Below the pieces are notes generated by a model. The model had not been told where the DNA came from, searched no databases, and saw only the letters and a list, made by a program, of their open reading frames with translations. Source: RPRB01 sp035501615 (GTDB lineage Bacteria; Myxococcota; Myxococcia; Myxococcales; Myxococcaceae). From it: a stretch of 64,000 nt of DNA. Position 1 is the stretch's first letter. Each line of letters begins with the position of its first letter. The stretch is from the NCBI GenBank assembly GCA_035501615.1, contig DATJVY010000152.1, forward strand, positions 124,001 through 188,000. The letters are read 5' to 3'. A program made the translations under genes and the position numbers. Positions 9,949 to 19,400 of the stretch are shown here, in pieces.

Positions 9949-11883
9949 ATGCGTGACGGACCCGTTCTGCACCTGTTCGGAGGCAAGGGAGGCGCAGGTA
10001 AGAGCACCCTGGCCTCTGCCTTCGCCCTCACCCTGACCGACGCCGCTCCCAAGGAGTCGGTGCTGCTCTGCAGCAGCGAGCCGACCCGCGCCCTGTCGGA
10101 CGTGTGGAAGAGGCGCCTGACCGGGAAGCCGACCCGGCTCGTCACCGGCAAGGGAGAGGGCGGGCTGTCGGCCTACGAGTTCGAGGTCGAGTCGGTCCAG
10201 GCCCGTGCCGAGGCCATCCGCGCGGCGCTCGCCTCGGGCGCGGCGAAGGGGCTCCTCCTCGGCGAGGAGGACGTGGGCAGGCTGGTCTCGGGCGTGATGC
10301 CAGGGCTCGAGGCGCTGCTCGGCCTCCTGGACGTGGTGGCCCAGCTCGAGCCGGGGAAGGTCGACCGGGCGGTGGTGGACATGGCCGGCACCGGCCCCAC
10401 CCTGCGCCTCTTCGACACCGCGACCCTCCTCCGCCGGGCCGTGGCGCTGGCGCGGGGCGAGAAGCCGACCGGGAAGAAGAAGGACGCCGCGCCCGTCGGA
10501 GACACGCCGCTGGACCAGCTGGTGGCCGAGCTGGACCGGTTCTGGGCGCTGGTGAGGGACCCGGCCCGGACCGCGTTCCACCTCGTGGCCCAGGCCGAGC
10601 CGGTGGGCGAAGCCCAGGCGAAGGCGCTGTTCACCGGGCTGCGGGAGCGCGGCATTCCCGTCGCGGAGATCGTCGTGAACGCGGTGGAGGAGCGGGCGAG
10701 CTCGCCGGCGTTCGTGGGGCGCCGTGGGCTCCAGGCCCCGCACGTCCGCAAGTTCCAGACCTTCGACAAGATGGTTCCCGTGCACCTGGTGCAGCGCCGG
10801 GTCGAGGCGCCCCGGGGCATCGAGGGGCTCCGTCCCTTCGCCAAGGAGATCGCCGGCGGCCGCGAGACCAAGGGCCTCGAGTTCAGCGCCGCCGAGGGGC
10901 CCCCGGCCCTGGTGCGCGCCCCCTCGATGCCGCCCATCGCCGCGCCGCCCCTGCCGCCCACCCGGCTCATCTTCTTCGTGGGCCAGGGCGGGGTGGGGAA
11001 GTCGTCCTGCGCCGCTGCCGCGGCGGTGACCCTCACCGAGAAGGAAGGGCCGGTGCTGCTCATCAGCGTCGACCCGGCGCACGGCCTCTCCGACGTCCTG
11101 CAGAGCCGGCTCACCGACACCGAGACCCAGGTGAAGGGAACCAAGGGGCTCTACGCCCGCGAGCTGGACGTGCCGGGCTGGTTCAACGCGCTCCGCAAGC
11201 GCTGGCGGGAGAAGGCGGAGCGGGTGTTCGAGTCCTTCGGCAAGCAGGAGGGCGTGGACCGCGAGGTGCTGCGGAACCTCCTGGACGTCGCGCCGGCGGG
11301 CCTCGAGGACCTGGCCGCGGTGAGCGTGCTCACCGACGCGCTGGTGCAGGAGCGGTTCAAGCGGATCGTGGTGGATCCGGTGGCCTCCTCCACCGGGGTG
11401 CGGCTCCTCGAGGTGCCCGAGCTGGCGCGGACCTGGCTGACCAACCTCCTGGCCGTGCTGGTGAAGTACCGTGCCAAGGGCCTGGGCGAGCTGGCCGACG
11501 AGGCCGCCGCGCTCCTGAAGCACGTGAAGCGCTTCGAGGAGGCGGTGGTGAACCCGGCCGAGGCACGCTTCGTCGTGGTCACCCGGGGCGAGGAGCTCGC
11601 GGCGGCGCGCACCGAGCGCATCGTCGAGGATCTCCAGGCCCGCAAGCTCGCCGTGGAGCGGGTGCTGGTGAACCGGGTGCTGCCCAAGACCACCGACCCC
11701 GCGGCGGAGGAGCGCCGGCGCCAGGAGCTCAACGTGGCCAAGGCGCTGGAGAAGAAGATCGGCCTGCCGGTCACCGTGGCCCCGGCGCTGGGCCGCTACC
11801 CCGCGGGCCTCCGGGAGCTGAAGTCCTTCCGCACCGCCTGGTACGCGCTCACCGCCACCCAGGCGAAGACCCGGGCCGCCTAG
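9949..11883 (+). CDS. Double-domain ArsA/Get3-like ATPase
   Basis: The 644-residue protein carries two deviant-Walker ATPase lobes in tandem: GGKGGAGKST near residues 10-19 and GQGGVGKSS near residue 344. ArsA proteins pair two such lobes to power metalloid efflux, and Get3 dimers handle tail-anchored membrane proteins. Here the lobes are unequal. Lobe 2 keeps the switch I signature SVDPAHGLSDV, whereas lobe 1 reads SSEPTRALSDV. Lobe 1 keeps a switch II-like DMAGTGPTLRLFDT, whereas lobe 2 reads DPVASSTGVRLL. No metal-binding cysteines and no arsB or arsR are nearby, so an arsenical role is not supported. The ATG at 9949 is preferred over a GTG at 9910, although neither has a good ribosome site. 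Confidence 0.85.
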   Translation: MRDGPVLHLFGGKGGAGKSTLASAFALTLTDAAPKESVLLCSSEPTRALSDVWKRRLTGKPTRLVTGKGEGGLSAYEFEVESVQARAEAIRAALASGAAKGLLLGEEDVGRLVSGVMPGLEALLGLLDVVAQLEPGKVDRAVVDMAGTGPTLRLFDTATLLRRAVALARGEKPTGKKKDAAPVGDTPLDQLVAELDRFWALVRDPARTAFHLVAQAEPVGEAQAKALFTGLRERGIPVAEIVVNAVEERASSPAFVGRRGLQAPHVRKFQTFDKMVPVHLVQRRVEAPRGIEGLRPFAKEIAGGRETKGLEFSAAEGPPALVRAPSMPPIAAPPLPPTRLIFFVGQGGVGKSSCAAAAAVTLTEKEGPVLLISVDPAHGLSDVLQSRLTDTETQVKGTKGLYARELDVPGWFNALRKRWREKAERVFESFGKQEGVDREVLRNLLDVAPAGLEDLAAVSVLTDALVQERFKRIVVDPVASSTGVRLLEVPELARTWLTNLLAVLVKYRAKGLGELADEAAALLKHVKRFEEAVVNPAEARFVVVTRGEELAAARTERIVEDLQARKLAVERVLVNRVLPKTTDPAAEERRRQELNVAKALEKKIGLPVTVAPALGRYPAGLRELKSFRTAWYALTATQAKTRAA

Positions 11884-11904
11884 TGCCCCGGTCGGAGCCC
11901 TAGC

Positions 11905-12867
11905 GTGGCCGGCCCTGCCTTCGCCCTCGACTTCGAGCGGCCACTCATCGAGCTGGAGCGGAAGATCGACGAGCTGAAGTCGCTGTCCGGCTCGAGCGAC
12001 TTCAGCGCCGAGATCCAGAAGCTGGAGAAGAAGGCCCGGCGGCTGCAGTCGGAGATCTTCAGCGACCTGTCCCGCTGGCAGGTGACGCAGCTGTCGCGCC
12101 ACCCCCTGCGGCCTTACTTCCTGGACTACGTCCAGCTCCTCTTCACCGATTTCTTCGAGCTGGCCGGGGACCGCGCCTACGCCGAGGACCCGTCGATCGT
12201 CGGCGGCTGGGCCCGGCTCGACGGGCGGCCGGTGATGCTGCTCGGGCACCAGAAGGGGCGGAACACGAAGGAGAACATGCTCCGGAACTTCGGGATGCCC
12301 CGCCCCGAGGGTTACCGGAAGGCCCGGCGGCTGATGGAGCTGGCCGAGCGGTTCGGGCGGCCCATCCTCACCTTCGTCGACACGCCGGGGGCCTACCCGG
12401 GCATCGGCGCCGAGGAGCGCGGCCAGGCAGAGGCGATCGCCGCCAACCTCGAGGTGATGAGCCGGCTGCGGGTCCCCATCCTCAGCGTGGTCATCGGGGA
12501 GGGCGGCTCGGGCGGGGCCCTGGCCATCGCCGTGGCCAACCGGGTGCTGATGCTCGAGAACAGCATCTACTCGGTGATCAGCCCCGAGTCCTGCTCCAGC
12601 ATCCTCTACCGGGACACCACCAAGGCCGAGAAGGCCGCCGACGCGCTCCGCCTCACCGCCCGCGATCTCCTCGAGCTCAAGGTGGTCGACGAGCTGGTGC
12701 CCGAGCCCGAGGGCGGCGCCCACCGCGACCCGGCACGTGCCGCCGAGCAGCTGGGGCGGGTCCTCCGCAGGCAGCTCGCGCCGCTCCTGGCCCTCGACGG
12801 CCCCGCGCTGATCGACGACCGCTACCGCAAGTTCCGGGCGATGGGCCCCTTCGCCGTCACGGGCTGA
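11905..12867 (+). CDS. accA: Acetyl-CoA carboxylase carboxyltransferase subunit alpha
   Basis: A 320-residue AccA of normal length. It begins with the family's N-terminal helix (FERPLIELERKIDELKSL) and carries the carboxyltransferase core: LIG-type segment MLLGHQKGRNTKENMLRNFG, the glycine-rich TPGAYPGIGAEERGQ, and GEGGSGGALAIAVANRVLM near residue 197, where glycine amides form the oxyanion holes. With AccD it transfers carboxyl from carboxybiotin to acetyl-CoA, giving malonyl-CoA for fatty-acid synthesis. The GTG start sits seven bases after GGAG. It follows the ArsA-like gene by 21 bases and precedes cmk by 10, so an operon is likely. accD is not in the window. Confidence 0.97.
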   Translation: MAGPAFALDFERPLIELERKIDELKSLSGSSDFSAEIQKLEKKARRLQSEIFSDLSRWQVTQLSRHPLRPYFLDYVQLLFTDFFELAGDRAYAEDPSIVGGWARLDGRPVMLLGHQKGRNTKENMLRNFGMPRPEGYRKARRLMELAERFGRPILTFVDTPGAYPGIGAEERGQAEAIAANLEVMSRLRVPILSVVIGEGGSGGALAIAVANRVLMLENSIYSVISPESCSSILYRDTTKAEKAADALRLTARDLLELKVVDELVPEPEGGAHRDPARAAEQLGRVLRRQLAPLLALDGPALIDDRYRKFRAMGPFAVTG

Positions 12868-12877
12868 GCGAGGGCCG

Positions 12878-13567
12878 ATGCGCCCCTTCATCGTCGCCAT
12901 CGATGGGCCGGCCGGAGCGGGGAAGAGCACCGTCTCCAAGCTGCTGGCGCGCCGGCTGGGGCTGTCGTTCGTGGACACCGGGGCGCTGTACCGGACGGTG
13001 GCTCTCGCCGCGCGGCGCGAGGGGACCGGGGTCGAGGACGACGCCGGGCTCTCGGCGCTTCTGGGGAGGATCCGCATCTCCTTCCAGGCGGTGGGAGAGG
13101 AGAACCGGGTCTTCCTCGACGGGGAGGACGTCTCCCGGGAGATCCGCACCCCGGAGATGTCACTCGCCGCCAGCGCCGTCTCGGCCCGGCCGGTGGTGCG
13201 CCAGGGCCTCCTCGGGCTGCAGCGGCGCCTGGCCCTGGAGGCGCCGGTGGGAGCGGTGCTCGAGGGGCGGGACATCGGCACGGTCGTCTTCCCGGACGCC
13301 GACCTCAAGTTCTTCCTCGAGGCCTCCCCGGACGTGCGCGCCCGGCGCCGCTACGAGGAGCTGTTCCAGAAGGGGACGGAGAGCTCGCTGGACGACGTGC
13401 TGGCCGACCAGGTCCGGCGCGACCGCGACGATGCCTCGCGGGCGGTGGCACCGCTCAAGCCGGCGGCGGACGCCGTCCGCGTCGACAGCTCGGGGCTGCC
13501 GCTGTCCGAGGTGGTGCAGCGGCTGGAGCGCACCATCCGCGAGCGGATGGTGCGGCGGGGGCCCTGA
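12878..13567 (+). CDS. cmk: Cytidylate kinase
   Basis: A 229-residue CMP kinase. The P-loop GPAGAGKSTVSKLLARRLG (residues 10 onward) is followed by FVDTGALYRTVAL, the CMP-binding region typical of Cmk. EGRDIGTVVFPDADLKFFL and a LID region RRYEELFQKG follow, with the DQVRRDRDDASRAVAPLKPA segment near the C-terminus. It phosphorylates CMP and dCMP to the diphosphates in the cytosol. It begins 10 bases after accA with an ATG behind GAGGG and ends 18 bases before the convergent pilus operon. Length and motif order match the family. Confidence 0.97.
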   Translation: MRPFIVAIDGPAGAGKSTVSKLLARRLGLSFVDTGALYRTVALAARREGTGVEDDAGLSALLGRIRISFQAVGEENRVFLDGEDVSREIRTPEMSLAASAVSARPVVRQGLLGLQRRLALEAPVGAVLEGRDIGTVVFPDADLKFFLEASPDVRARRRYEELFQKGTESSLDDVLADQVRRDRDDASRAVAPLKPAADAVRVDSSGLPLSEVVQRLERTIRERMVRRGP

Positions 13568-13585
13568 GGGGACGCCGGCTGCTCT

Positions 13586-14179
13586 TCAGCAGGCCCCGGC
13601 GGCGCAGGTGCCCGGAGCGGCGTTGCCGCCCCCGCCGGTGACCCCGGGGTTGGTCGCGTCGAGGTACACGGTCACGTGCGAGCTGAAGACGGTCGCGTTC
13701 GGACCGGTCTGGGGCACGCAGTTGATGAAGTCGGTCGGGATGCCCGAGGTGTAGCCGTAGAACCCGAAGGACTCGATGACCGTCCACGCCGGGAGCGGAC
13801 CGCGGTTCATCCGCCAGACCTGGACGCACCACTGGGCTCCGCCGCCGTTCACCAGGTCCACGGCCCGGTCGTTGGGGATGGGAGGGGTCGGCGCGATCTG
13901 GGTGAGCGCCTGGCCGGTGGCGACGGCGGTCGGGTAGTCGACCTGGGGCAGCAGCGCGTTGATCGCCCCGGTGGGGTAGTTGGCGCGGTAGACCGCCAGC
14001 ATCCGCTGGGCGGCCAGCGTCGCGCGAGAGGCAGCCAGGCTCTGCCCTCGTGCGGCGACGCTGAGGAGCAGCTGGTCCTCGGTCTCGCTGTAGATGAAGG
14101 CGGCGATCATCGCCAGGACGGCGATGGCCGCCAGGATGACCAGCAGGACGAATCCGCGGCGGGGGAGGGGACGGTTCAT
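13586..14179 (-). CDS. PilX-like minor pilin
   Basis: A 197-residue protein with a type III (prepilin) signal: RRG followed by FVLLVILAAIAVLAMIAAFIY. The residue at mature position 5 is Val, not Glu; loss of Glu5 is typical of tip-type minor pilins such as PilX and GspK. The rest is a soluble domain with a Cys-containing C-terminus (TCAAGAC). It is the last gene of the operon, and its ATG overlaps the pilW stop as ATGA. It probably sits with PilV, PilW, FimT and PilY1 in the priming complex at the pilus tip. The assignment rests on the signal and on gene order, since the globular part is poorly conserved. Confidence 0.75.
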   Translation of the reverse strand: MNRPLPRRGFVLLVILAAIAVLAMIAAFIYSETEDQLLLSVAARGQSLAASRATLAAQRMLAVYRANYPTGAINALLPQVDYPTAVATGQALTQIAPTPPIPNDRAVDLVNGGGAQWCVQVWRMNRGPLPAWTVIESFGFYGYTSGIPTDFINCVPQTGPNATVFSSHVTVYLDATNPGVTGGGGNAAPGTCAAGAC

Positions 14180-15357
14180 GGGGTGAGCGTGTTGCGGAAG
14201 AAGAAGCTGGTCTGCATCACCGCGCGGACGATGCCATCGACCGCGGGGGCGGGGACGCGGTTGGCGAGGACCGGGACCGGCTCGCCGGCGCGGCGGTAGA
14301 TCTCGTTCCCCCGGCTGGCGATGTAGATCTGCGCCCCGTAGACGTTGGCCGCGGTGTTGGTCACCGCGCCTCCCACCAGGTCGAACCCGCAGGACGGATC
14401 GGCCGGGCTCGCCTGGCACCAGCCCTGCGGATTCGCGGTCATCGCGTTGGGGACTCGCCAGGCGATCTGGAGGTCGTCGATCCCCTCCGCGACCATGCTC
14501 GGAGCCTGGAGCTGCGTGTTGCAGGGGAGCCCGGTGACCATCGGGTTGCAGGGGGTGTTCGCCTGGACGTGCAGCCCGACGCGGGGCGGCTGTCCCGGAA
14601 GGGGCGTGGTCTGGGCCACGAGGTAGCGCCGCCGCTGCTCGAGGATGCCGACGCGGTGGAGCGAGCCGGGACAGTTGGCCGGCCACGGCGCGCCGGAGAG
14701 GGCGAGGTTCTGGTCGACGCTCTGCACGGTGATGGTGATGGCGGTCCCGTTGATCACCGCGGCGGTGATCCGGCCCATGCAGTGGGTGGTGTCGCTGGAG
14801 AACATCACCACCGGGTTCGACTCGCCGCCGGGCAGCGGGTTCACCTCGGCGTTGACGAAGGGATTGGGGGCCATCAGCACCGAGACCGAGCTGGGCGGAA
14901 GCGGCGTGGCGACCGAGACCTGGGCTCCGAGGCGGGTGGGATTGGTGCTCTGGGTCCCCATCAGCACCTCGAAGGCGTCCGTTCCGGGGAGGAAACCGTC
15001 GACCCCCGGCCCGAACGGGGGGACGAGGATGGTCGCCCCCATGTCGTTGGCGAGGTTCGGGATGTTCACCCCGAGGTTGTCGTACGGACGCACCACCGCC
15101 GCGAACGCCGCGCCTCCGGTCGAGTCCGGACCTCCGCGGAAGCGGATCCCCGCGTTCTCCAAGTCTCGCTGCATCATCGTCATCCCCAGCCCGGCGGAGG
15201 CCTGGGCGGAGAGCAGCCGCTCGGTGTTGCGCATCAGCTGCGCCTGGAGGTCGAAGGCGGCGAGGCAGGCGAGGACGATCACCATTCCCAGGGCGCTCGC
15301 CGCCATCAGCTCGACCAGGGTGAAGCCCCGTCGCGGGGTGCGGTCAGTTGCTGACAT
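14176..15357 (-). CDS. pilW: PilW-family minor pilin
   Basis: A 393-residue prepilin. The processing site is RRG-FTLVELMAASALGMV with Glu at mature position 5, and the N-terminal helix is followed by a long globular region (MMQRDLENAGIRFRGG is typical of PilW proteins). It would be processed by the prepilin peptidase and assembled at the pilus tip. It overlaps pilV by 14 bases upstream and pilX by four bases downstream, so it is clearly in one operon. Length and motifs fit the PilW family well; the function in priming pilus assembly is from the family, not shown here. Confidence 0.85.
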   Translation of the reverse strand: MSATDRTPRRGFTLVELMAASALGMVIVLACLAAFDLQAQLMRNTERLLSAQASAGLGMTMMQRDLENAGIRFRGGPDSTGGAAFAAVVRPYDNLGVNIPNLANDMGATILVPPFGPGVDGFLPGTDAFEVLMGTQSTNPTRLGAQVSVATPLPPSSVSVLMAPNPFVNAEVNPLPGGESNPVVMFSSDTTHCMGRITAAVINGTAITITVQSVDQNLALSGAPWPANCPGSLHRVGILEQRRRYLVAQTTPLPGQPPRVGLHVQANTPCNPMVTGLPCNTQLQAPSMVAEGIDDLQIAWRVPNAMTANPQGWCQASPADPSCGFDLVGGAVTNTAANVYGAQIYIASRGNEIYRRAGEPVPVLANRVPAPAVDGIVRAVMQTSFFFRNTLTP

Positions 15358-15826
15358 AGGTGGACTGGGTCACGGTGACCGGAATGGGTGAATTGGGGAT
15401 GATCGAGCTCACCTGCACGTAGAGGAAGTACGACGGCGCGCCGATGTTCGGCGAGGGATAGCCGCCGGGCAGGAGTGGACCGGTCCCTGGCGCTCCGCTC
15501 GTGTCGTAGATGCTCACGTTCACCAGGTACTGGATCTTGCTGCCGGCCAGCTGATCGGTGATGGCGTACTGGGGAATGACGAGCGGCGTGGGGTTGGCCC
15601 CGACGACGAGCTGCAGGCCGGCGTAGCGCTGCATCGACCACTTCTCGAGCTCCTGGGTGGCCACGCGCGACGCCTGGGCGTAGCGCATGCCCTTCGCCGC
15701 GTTGTTCATCCCGTGGACCGAGAGCAGCGAGATCGCCACCACCGAGACGAAGAAGATCCCGCCGGCCACCAGCGCCTCGAGGAGGGTGAACCCTCGCGCC
15801 CTAGAAGTTGCAGTAGGTCTCGTCAC
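15344..15826 (-). CDS. pilV: PilV-like minor pilin
   Basis: A 160-residue prepilin with processing site ARG-FTLLEALVAGGIFFVSV (Glu at mature position 5), followed by a helix and a small beta-rich domain. The segment ARGFTLLEALVA with a downstream 'ASRVATQELEKW' helix is the usual PilV arrangement. It overlaps the fimT/gspH-like gene by 26 bases and pilW by 14 bases. Its position between FimT- and PilW-type genes in a pilY1 operon matches the minor-pilin order seen in many proteobacteria. Confidence 0.82.
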   Translation of the reverse strand: MTRPTATSRARGFTLLEALVAGGIFFVSVVAISLLSVHGMNNAAKGMRYAQASRVATQELEKWSMQRYAGLQLVVGANPTPLVIPQYAITDQLAGSKIQYLVNVSIYDTSGAPGTGPLLPGGYPSPNIGAPSYFLYVQVSSIIPNSPIPVTVTQSTYVSN

Positions 15827-16418
15827 GCTGCACCTTCACCGTTCCGTCGTTGAAGAGAATGACGTAGCGGACGACCGACAGGTCCACCATGTCCCGGACG
15901 CGGAGGCAGAACGGCCAGGCCGCAGGGGCAACCAGCGTCGGTGTGTACGCGGCGTCGTAGGTGGCGATGGTGGGCTGCCCGTTGATGTCGAAGCCCACCG
16001 AGAACCCCGTCGGCTGCACGATGCCGAAGCCGGTCACCTCGACGAGGGGGTTCGGTCCTGCGCGGGGAAGCCAGGTCTGGTCCGTCACCCGGTCGGCTCC
16101 GTTGGCGTAGCTCACCGGGGTGGCGGTGGCGATCTGCTTCACGAAGGTAAGCGTCTGGTTGCCGTTGGGGTCCGCCGAGGCATTGGCGATGGGACCGACC
16201 AGGAATCCCTGCGCGTTCCCCTGGGCGACGGCCTTGGTGCGGACGGTCTGCAGCTGGCGGACCAGGTAGCGCGCCTCGCCAGTGACGCGGGACGAGCGCG
16301 TCCCGGTGGTGTAGGCGTTGATGCCCAGGGCGAGGAGCACCGCGACCACCGCGACGACGGTGAGCAGCTCCAGGAGGGTGAACCCCCGGCCGCCCCGGGC
16401 TACTTCACGCGCTGCCAT
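15801..16418 (-). CDS. FimT/GspH-like minor pilin
   Basis: A 205-residue prepilin beginning at the ATG at 16418, with processing site GRG-FTLLELLTVVAVVAVLLALG and Glu at mature position 5. The following segment (RLVRQLQTVRTKAV-like pattern, here YLVRQLQTVRTKAVAQG) is the GspH/FimT signature region where exposed strands pack on the helix. The C-terminal domain contains paired cysteines (PFCLRVR and ETYCNF). The start lies inside the end of pilY1 (19-base overlap). It is likely part of the pilus tip or priming complex; a type II secretion minor pseudopilin is the alternative but no gsp genes are present. Confidence 0.82.
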   Translation of the reverse strand: MAAREVARGGRGFTLLELLTVVAVVAVLLALGINAYTTGTRSSRVTGEARYLVRQLQTVRTKAVAQGNAQGFLVGPIANASADPNGNQTLTFVKQIATATPVSYANGADRVTDQTWLPRAGPNPLVEVTGFGIVQPTGFSVGFDINGQPTIATYDAAYTPTLVAPAAWPFCLRVRDMVDLSVVRYVILFNDGTVKVQRDETYCNF

Positions 16419-19400
16419 CCCTCGACCTTGATCTGGGTGGGCGGGTTGTTCCCGACGTTGAACTGCCGGGGGTGCGCGGGATCGGTCTCGGTCGCGACGT
16501 AGAGCTTTCCGTTCCGCACCATCGGCGAGCTCGGAATCCCGGTGCCGCCGGGAATGACGCCGAGGTCGATCTTCGACTGCGACACCCCGAGGGCATCCAC
16601 GATGGCCTTGACCGGAAGCCCGGTGTGGGCGTCGAACGAATAGAGGAAGCCGTGTCCGAGGTCCGAGCACGTCCCGGCGGCGCCGGCCGGCGGCAGGTAG
16701 GTGGTCACGTAGACCACGTTCTGATCGAAGGCCGGGTCGCTCAGCATCTTCTCGTTCTGCGAGAACCGGACCGCGAACAGGGGGCGAGCGCACCCCGAGA
16801 GCACGTCGGTCACGCCGTAGAAGTAGTCGTATCCGCTGGGGCTCGGGGTGTTCGGGTGCTCGGAGTCGCCGGTGCCCACGTAGACGTTGAGGAGCCCCGT
16901 GGAGTTGTCCAGGGCCAGGTAGGGCCGATTGTAGATGGTGGGACGGGGCTTGGGGAGCGGCAGGGTGGTGGTGCCGGTGGCGACCTGGACGCCGGTCGTG
17001 GCGTCGAGGATCTTCAGGGGCGATCCGCTCAGATCGAGCGAGCACACCGGGTTCGAGGCCGCGGGGTCGAAGAAGGGATCGCTGGTGGGCGTGATCTGGT
17101 TCGTCCAGTCGATGATGTTGGTGCTCGAGACGTCCACCTTCCACACCTTGCCCTCCAGGTCGGTGAAGAACACACGCTGCACGTACGCGCTGTCTCCCGG
17201 CCGGTAGAGCGTGGGGCGAGCCGGAAGGCCGTTGACGGTGGGGTCGGCAGGGTCGTCGGGGATGACGAACCTCGCCGGGTTCGGGTCGTTGAGGAGCAGC
17301 CCGGTGCTGGCATCCAGCACGTAGAACACGTTGCCCCAGGGCACCCCCAGAGAGTCGGCGTTGGGAGCGATGCCGCCCGGCATGAAGACCGACCACTTGG
17401 GGGTCCCGCCCGGCTTGGTGCGGGCGATGACCGGGGCTCCGGTGGTGTAGCCGAGGCGGACGGCGTAGGGCCGGGACAGGATCTCGTCCAGCGGGTTGTT
17501 GATCTCCCACTTCACCAGGGGATTGAGCGGGTCGGTGATGTCCAGGGCATAGAGGCCGCCGGCGCCCTTTCCGAAGGCCCCGACCATCAGGGTCCGCCAA
17601 CCGGCCGCCACGGTGCAGGCGCCGCCGCCGAACTCGGGCCCGCAGACGTCGGAGATGGCGACGCTGCCGTCCACGCCGAAAGCATGGCCGTCCATCATCG
17701 AGGCGAGGCTGCCGAGGATCTGCTTCGGGACGTAGGCCCAGCGCTCCTGGCCAGCCTCGGGAGCGGGCACGTCCGCCGTGACCGCATCCTCGACCGCGTG
17801 CATCATTCCGTCGTTCGCGCCGATGTAGACCGTCTTCTTCCGGGCGGCGACCGCGGTGCCGAAGTTGCTGTAGGCGACGATCTCCGTGGCGTCCGGCCAG
17901 TTCGGGCCGTTGGTCGCGCCTTCCACGATGGCCGGGATGGCGTGGTAGATGTCCGAGGCGCGCGAGGTCTTGGGAACGCCGTTGGTGAAGAGCGCCGGCG
18001 CGCCGTAGTCCGGCGGCTGGTTGCCGATCACCCCCTGGTTGGCCAGGAAGGCGATCGTCGTCTCACCCACTCCCGGCGTCGCCGAGATGAGCGAGTCGAG
18101 CGTCGACTGCTGCGCCGGGGTGTTCCCGTTGGACCACCCGCCGCTCGACAGGGCGAAGTCGATCCGGTTCCCGCTGTTCGGGTCGAGCGAGCTGTACAGC
18201 TGCCGCGTCGCCTGCAGGTCGATCGCCTGCCCGTAGCGCCAGAGGTAGGTGTAGTTCGTGTCGTCGACCGAGGCCGTGTACGTCGGCAGATCGACGCCAT
18301 CGATGTTGATCGAGTCCATCTTTCCCTGCCACTCGGTCCCGTTGAAGAGGAGCCGGAAGTAGCCGATGTACATCTCGGTGCCGGAGACGTTGATCACCGG
18401 CTTGGAGCGGGTGAAGTAGCCGTCGAGGATGGTCCCGAACGTCGCGTCGAGCGAGGCCAGCAGCCTGGCCGGATCCGAGCCGTCGTAGGCCTGTCCGTTG
18501 GAGCTGAGGTCCAGCTTGCTCGGATCGCTCGCGGAGACGGAGGTTCCGCCGGCCTGGGCCATCTGGTTGAGCTCCGGCGAGGGCGCAGCGAACCCGAAGC
18601 CGATGACGAACGTCTTCACGTCCACCTTCAGCCCGGCGTTGGTGGTCAAGTTCCGCAGGTTCTTCACCGCGCCGACCGGGTCGGTGACCGGGAGGACCGG
18701 GAACTCCTCGCCGTCGGTCAGGAGGAGCACGTAGTAGCTGCGGCACGCGGCGTAGGGGTCGGAGTCGATGGTCGAGGCCAGGTAGTCGTAGATGTTCTTC
18801 ATCGCTCCGGTGAGCGGGGTGAGGTCACCGTACTCGGGCGTCTGGAGGCCCATCGGGTTGGCCACCGGGTCGTACTTCGACAGCATGCTGAGGATCGGCT
18901 GCCCGGGAAGCGCGTTGTCGAGCGCCAGCGGGGTCCACGACACCGCCGAGGTGCCGTCGGGATTCTGGGCCCATCCGCTCAACCGCTTGGGGGGAAGCGC
19001 GGTCGCCACCGCGGCGAAGCCGGCCGCGTCCACGGTGGGCGGCGGGGTGAACGAGAACTGGTACTGGCAGCTCGGGCAGCTGACCGGGTCGTGGGCGAGG
19101 GGAGGGTTCACCGGCGGATTGGACGAGGTCGGGTCGTAGTAGTCCGCGACCAGGTCCACGAAGTACTGGTCGGGGAACCCGCCGCCCGAGAGCCAGTCAC
19201 CCGAGTAGGCCATCGGGTTGGCCGGGAAGAGCGGGTCGGTCAGGTTCGCCGCGGGATCCGCCGCCGGATAGAGGCCGGGCGAGTTGACGTTCAGCCACGG
19301 ATAGCCGGTCACGGTCGAGGGCAGCAGGCTGTAGCGGCCCTTGGGGTAGCCGGGGACGGTGCCGCTCACCCAGCTCAGCTTGCAGATGACCCCGTTGTTG

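Noticed and set aside
9847..13308. A 1153-codon minus-strand frame opposite the ArsA-like, accA and cmk genes
   Set aside because: The plus-strand genes there have clear family motifs; the antisense frame has none.
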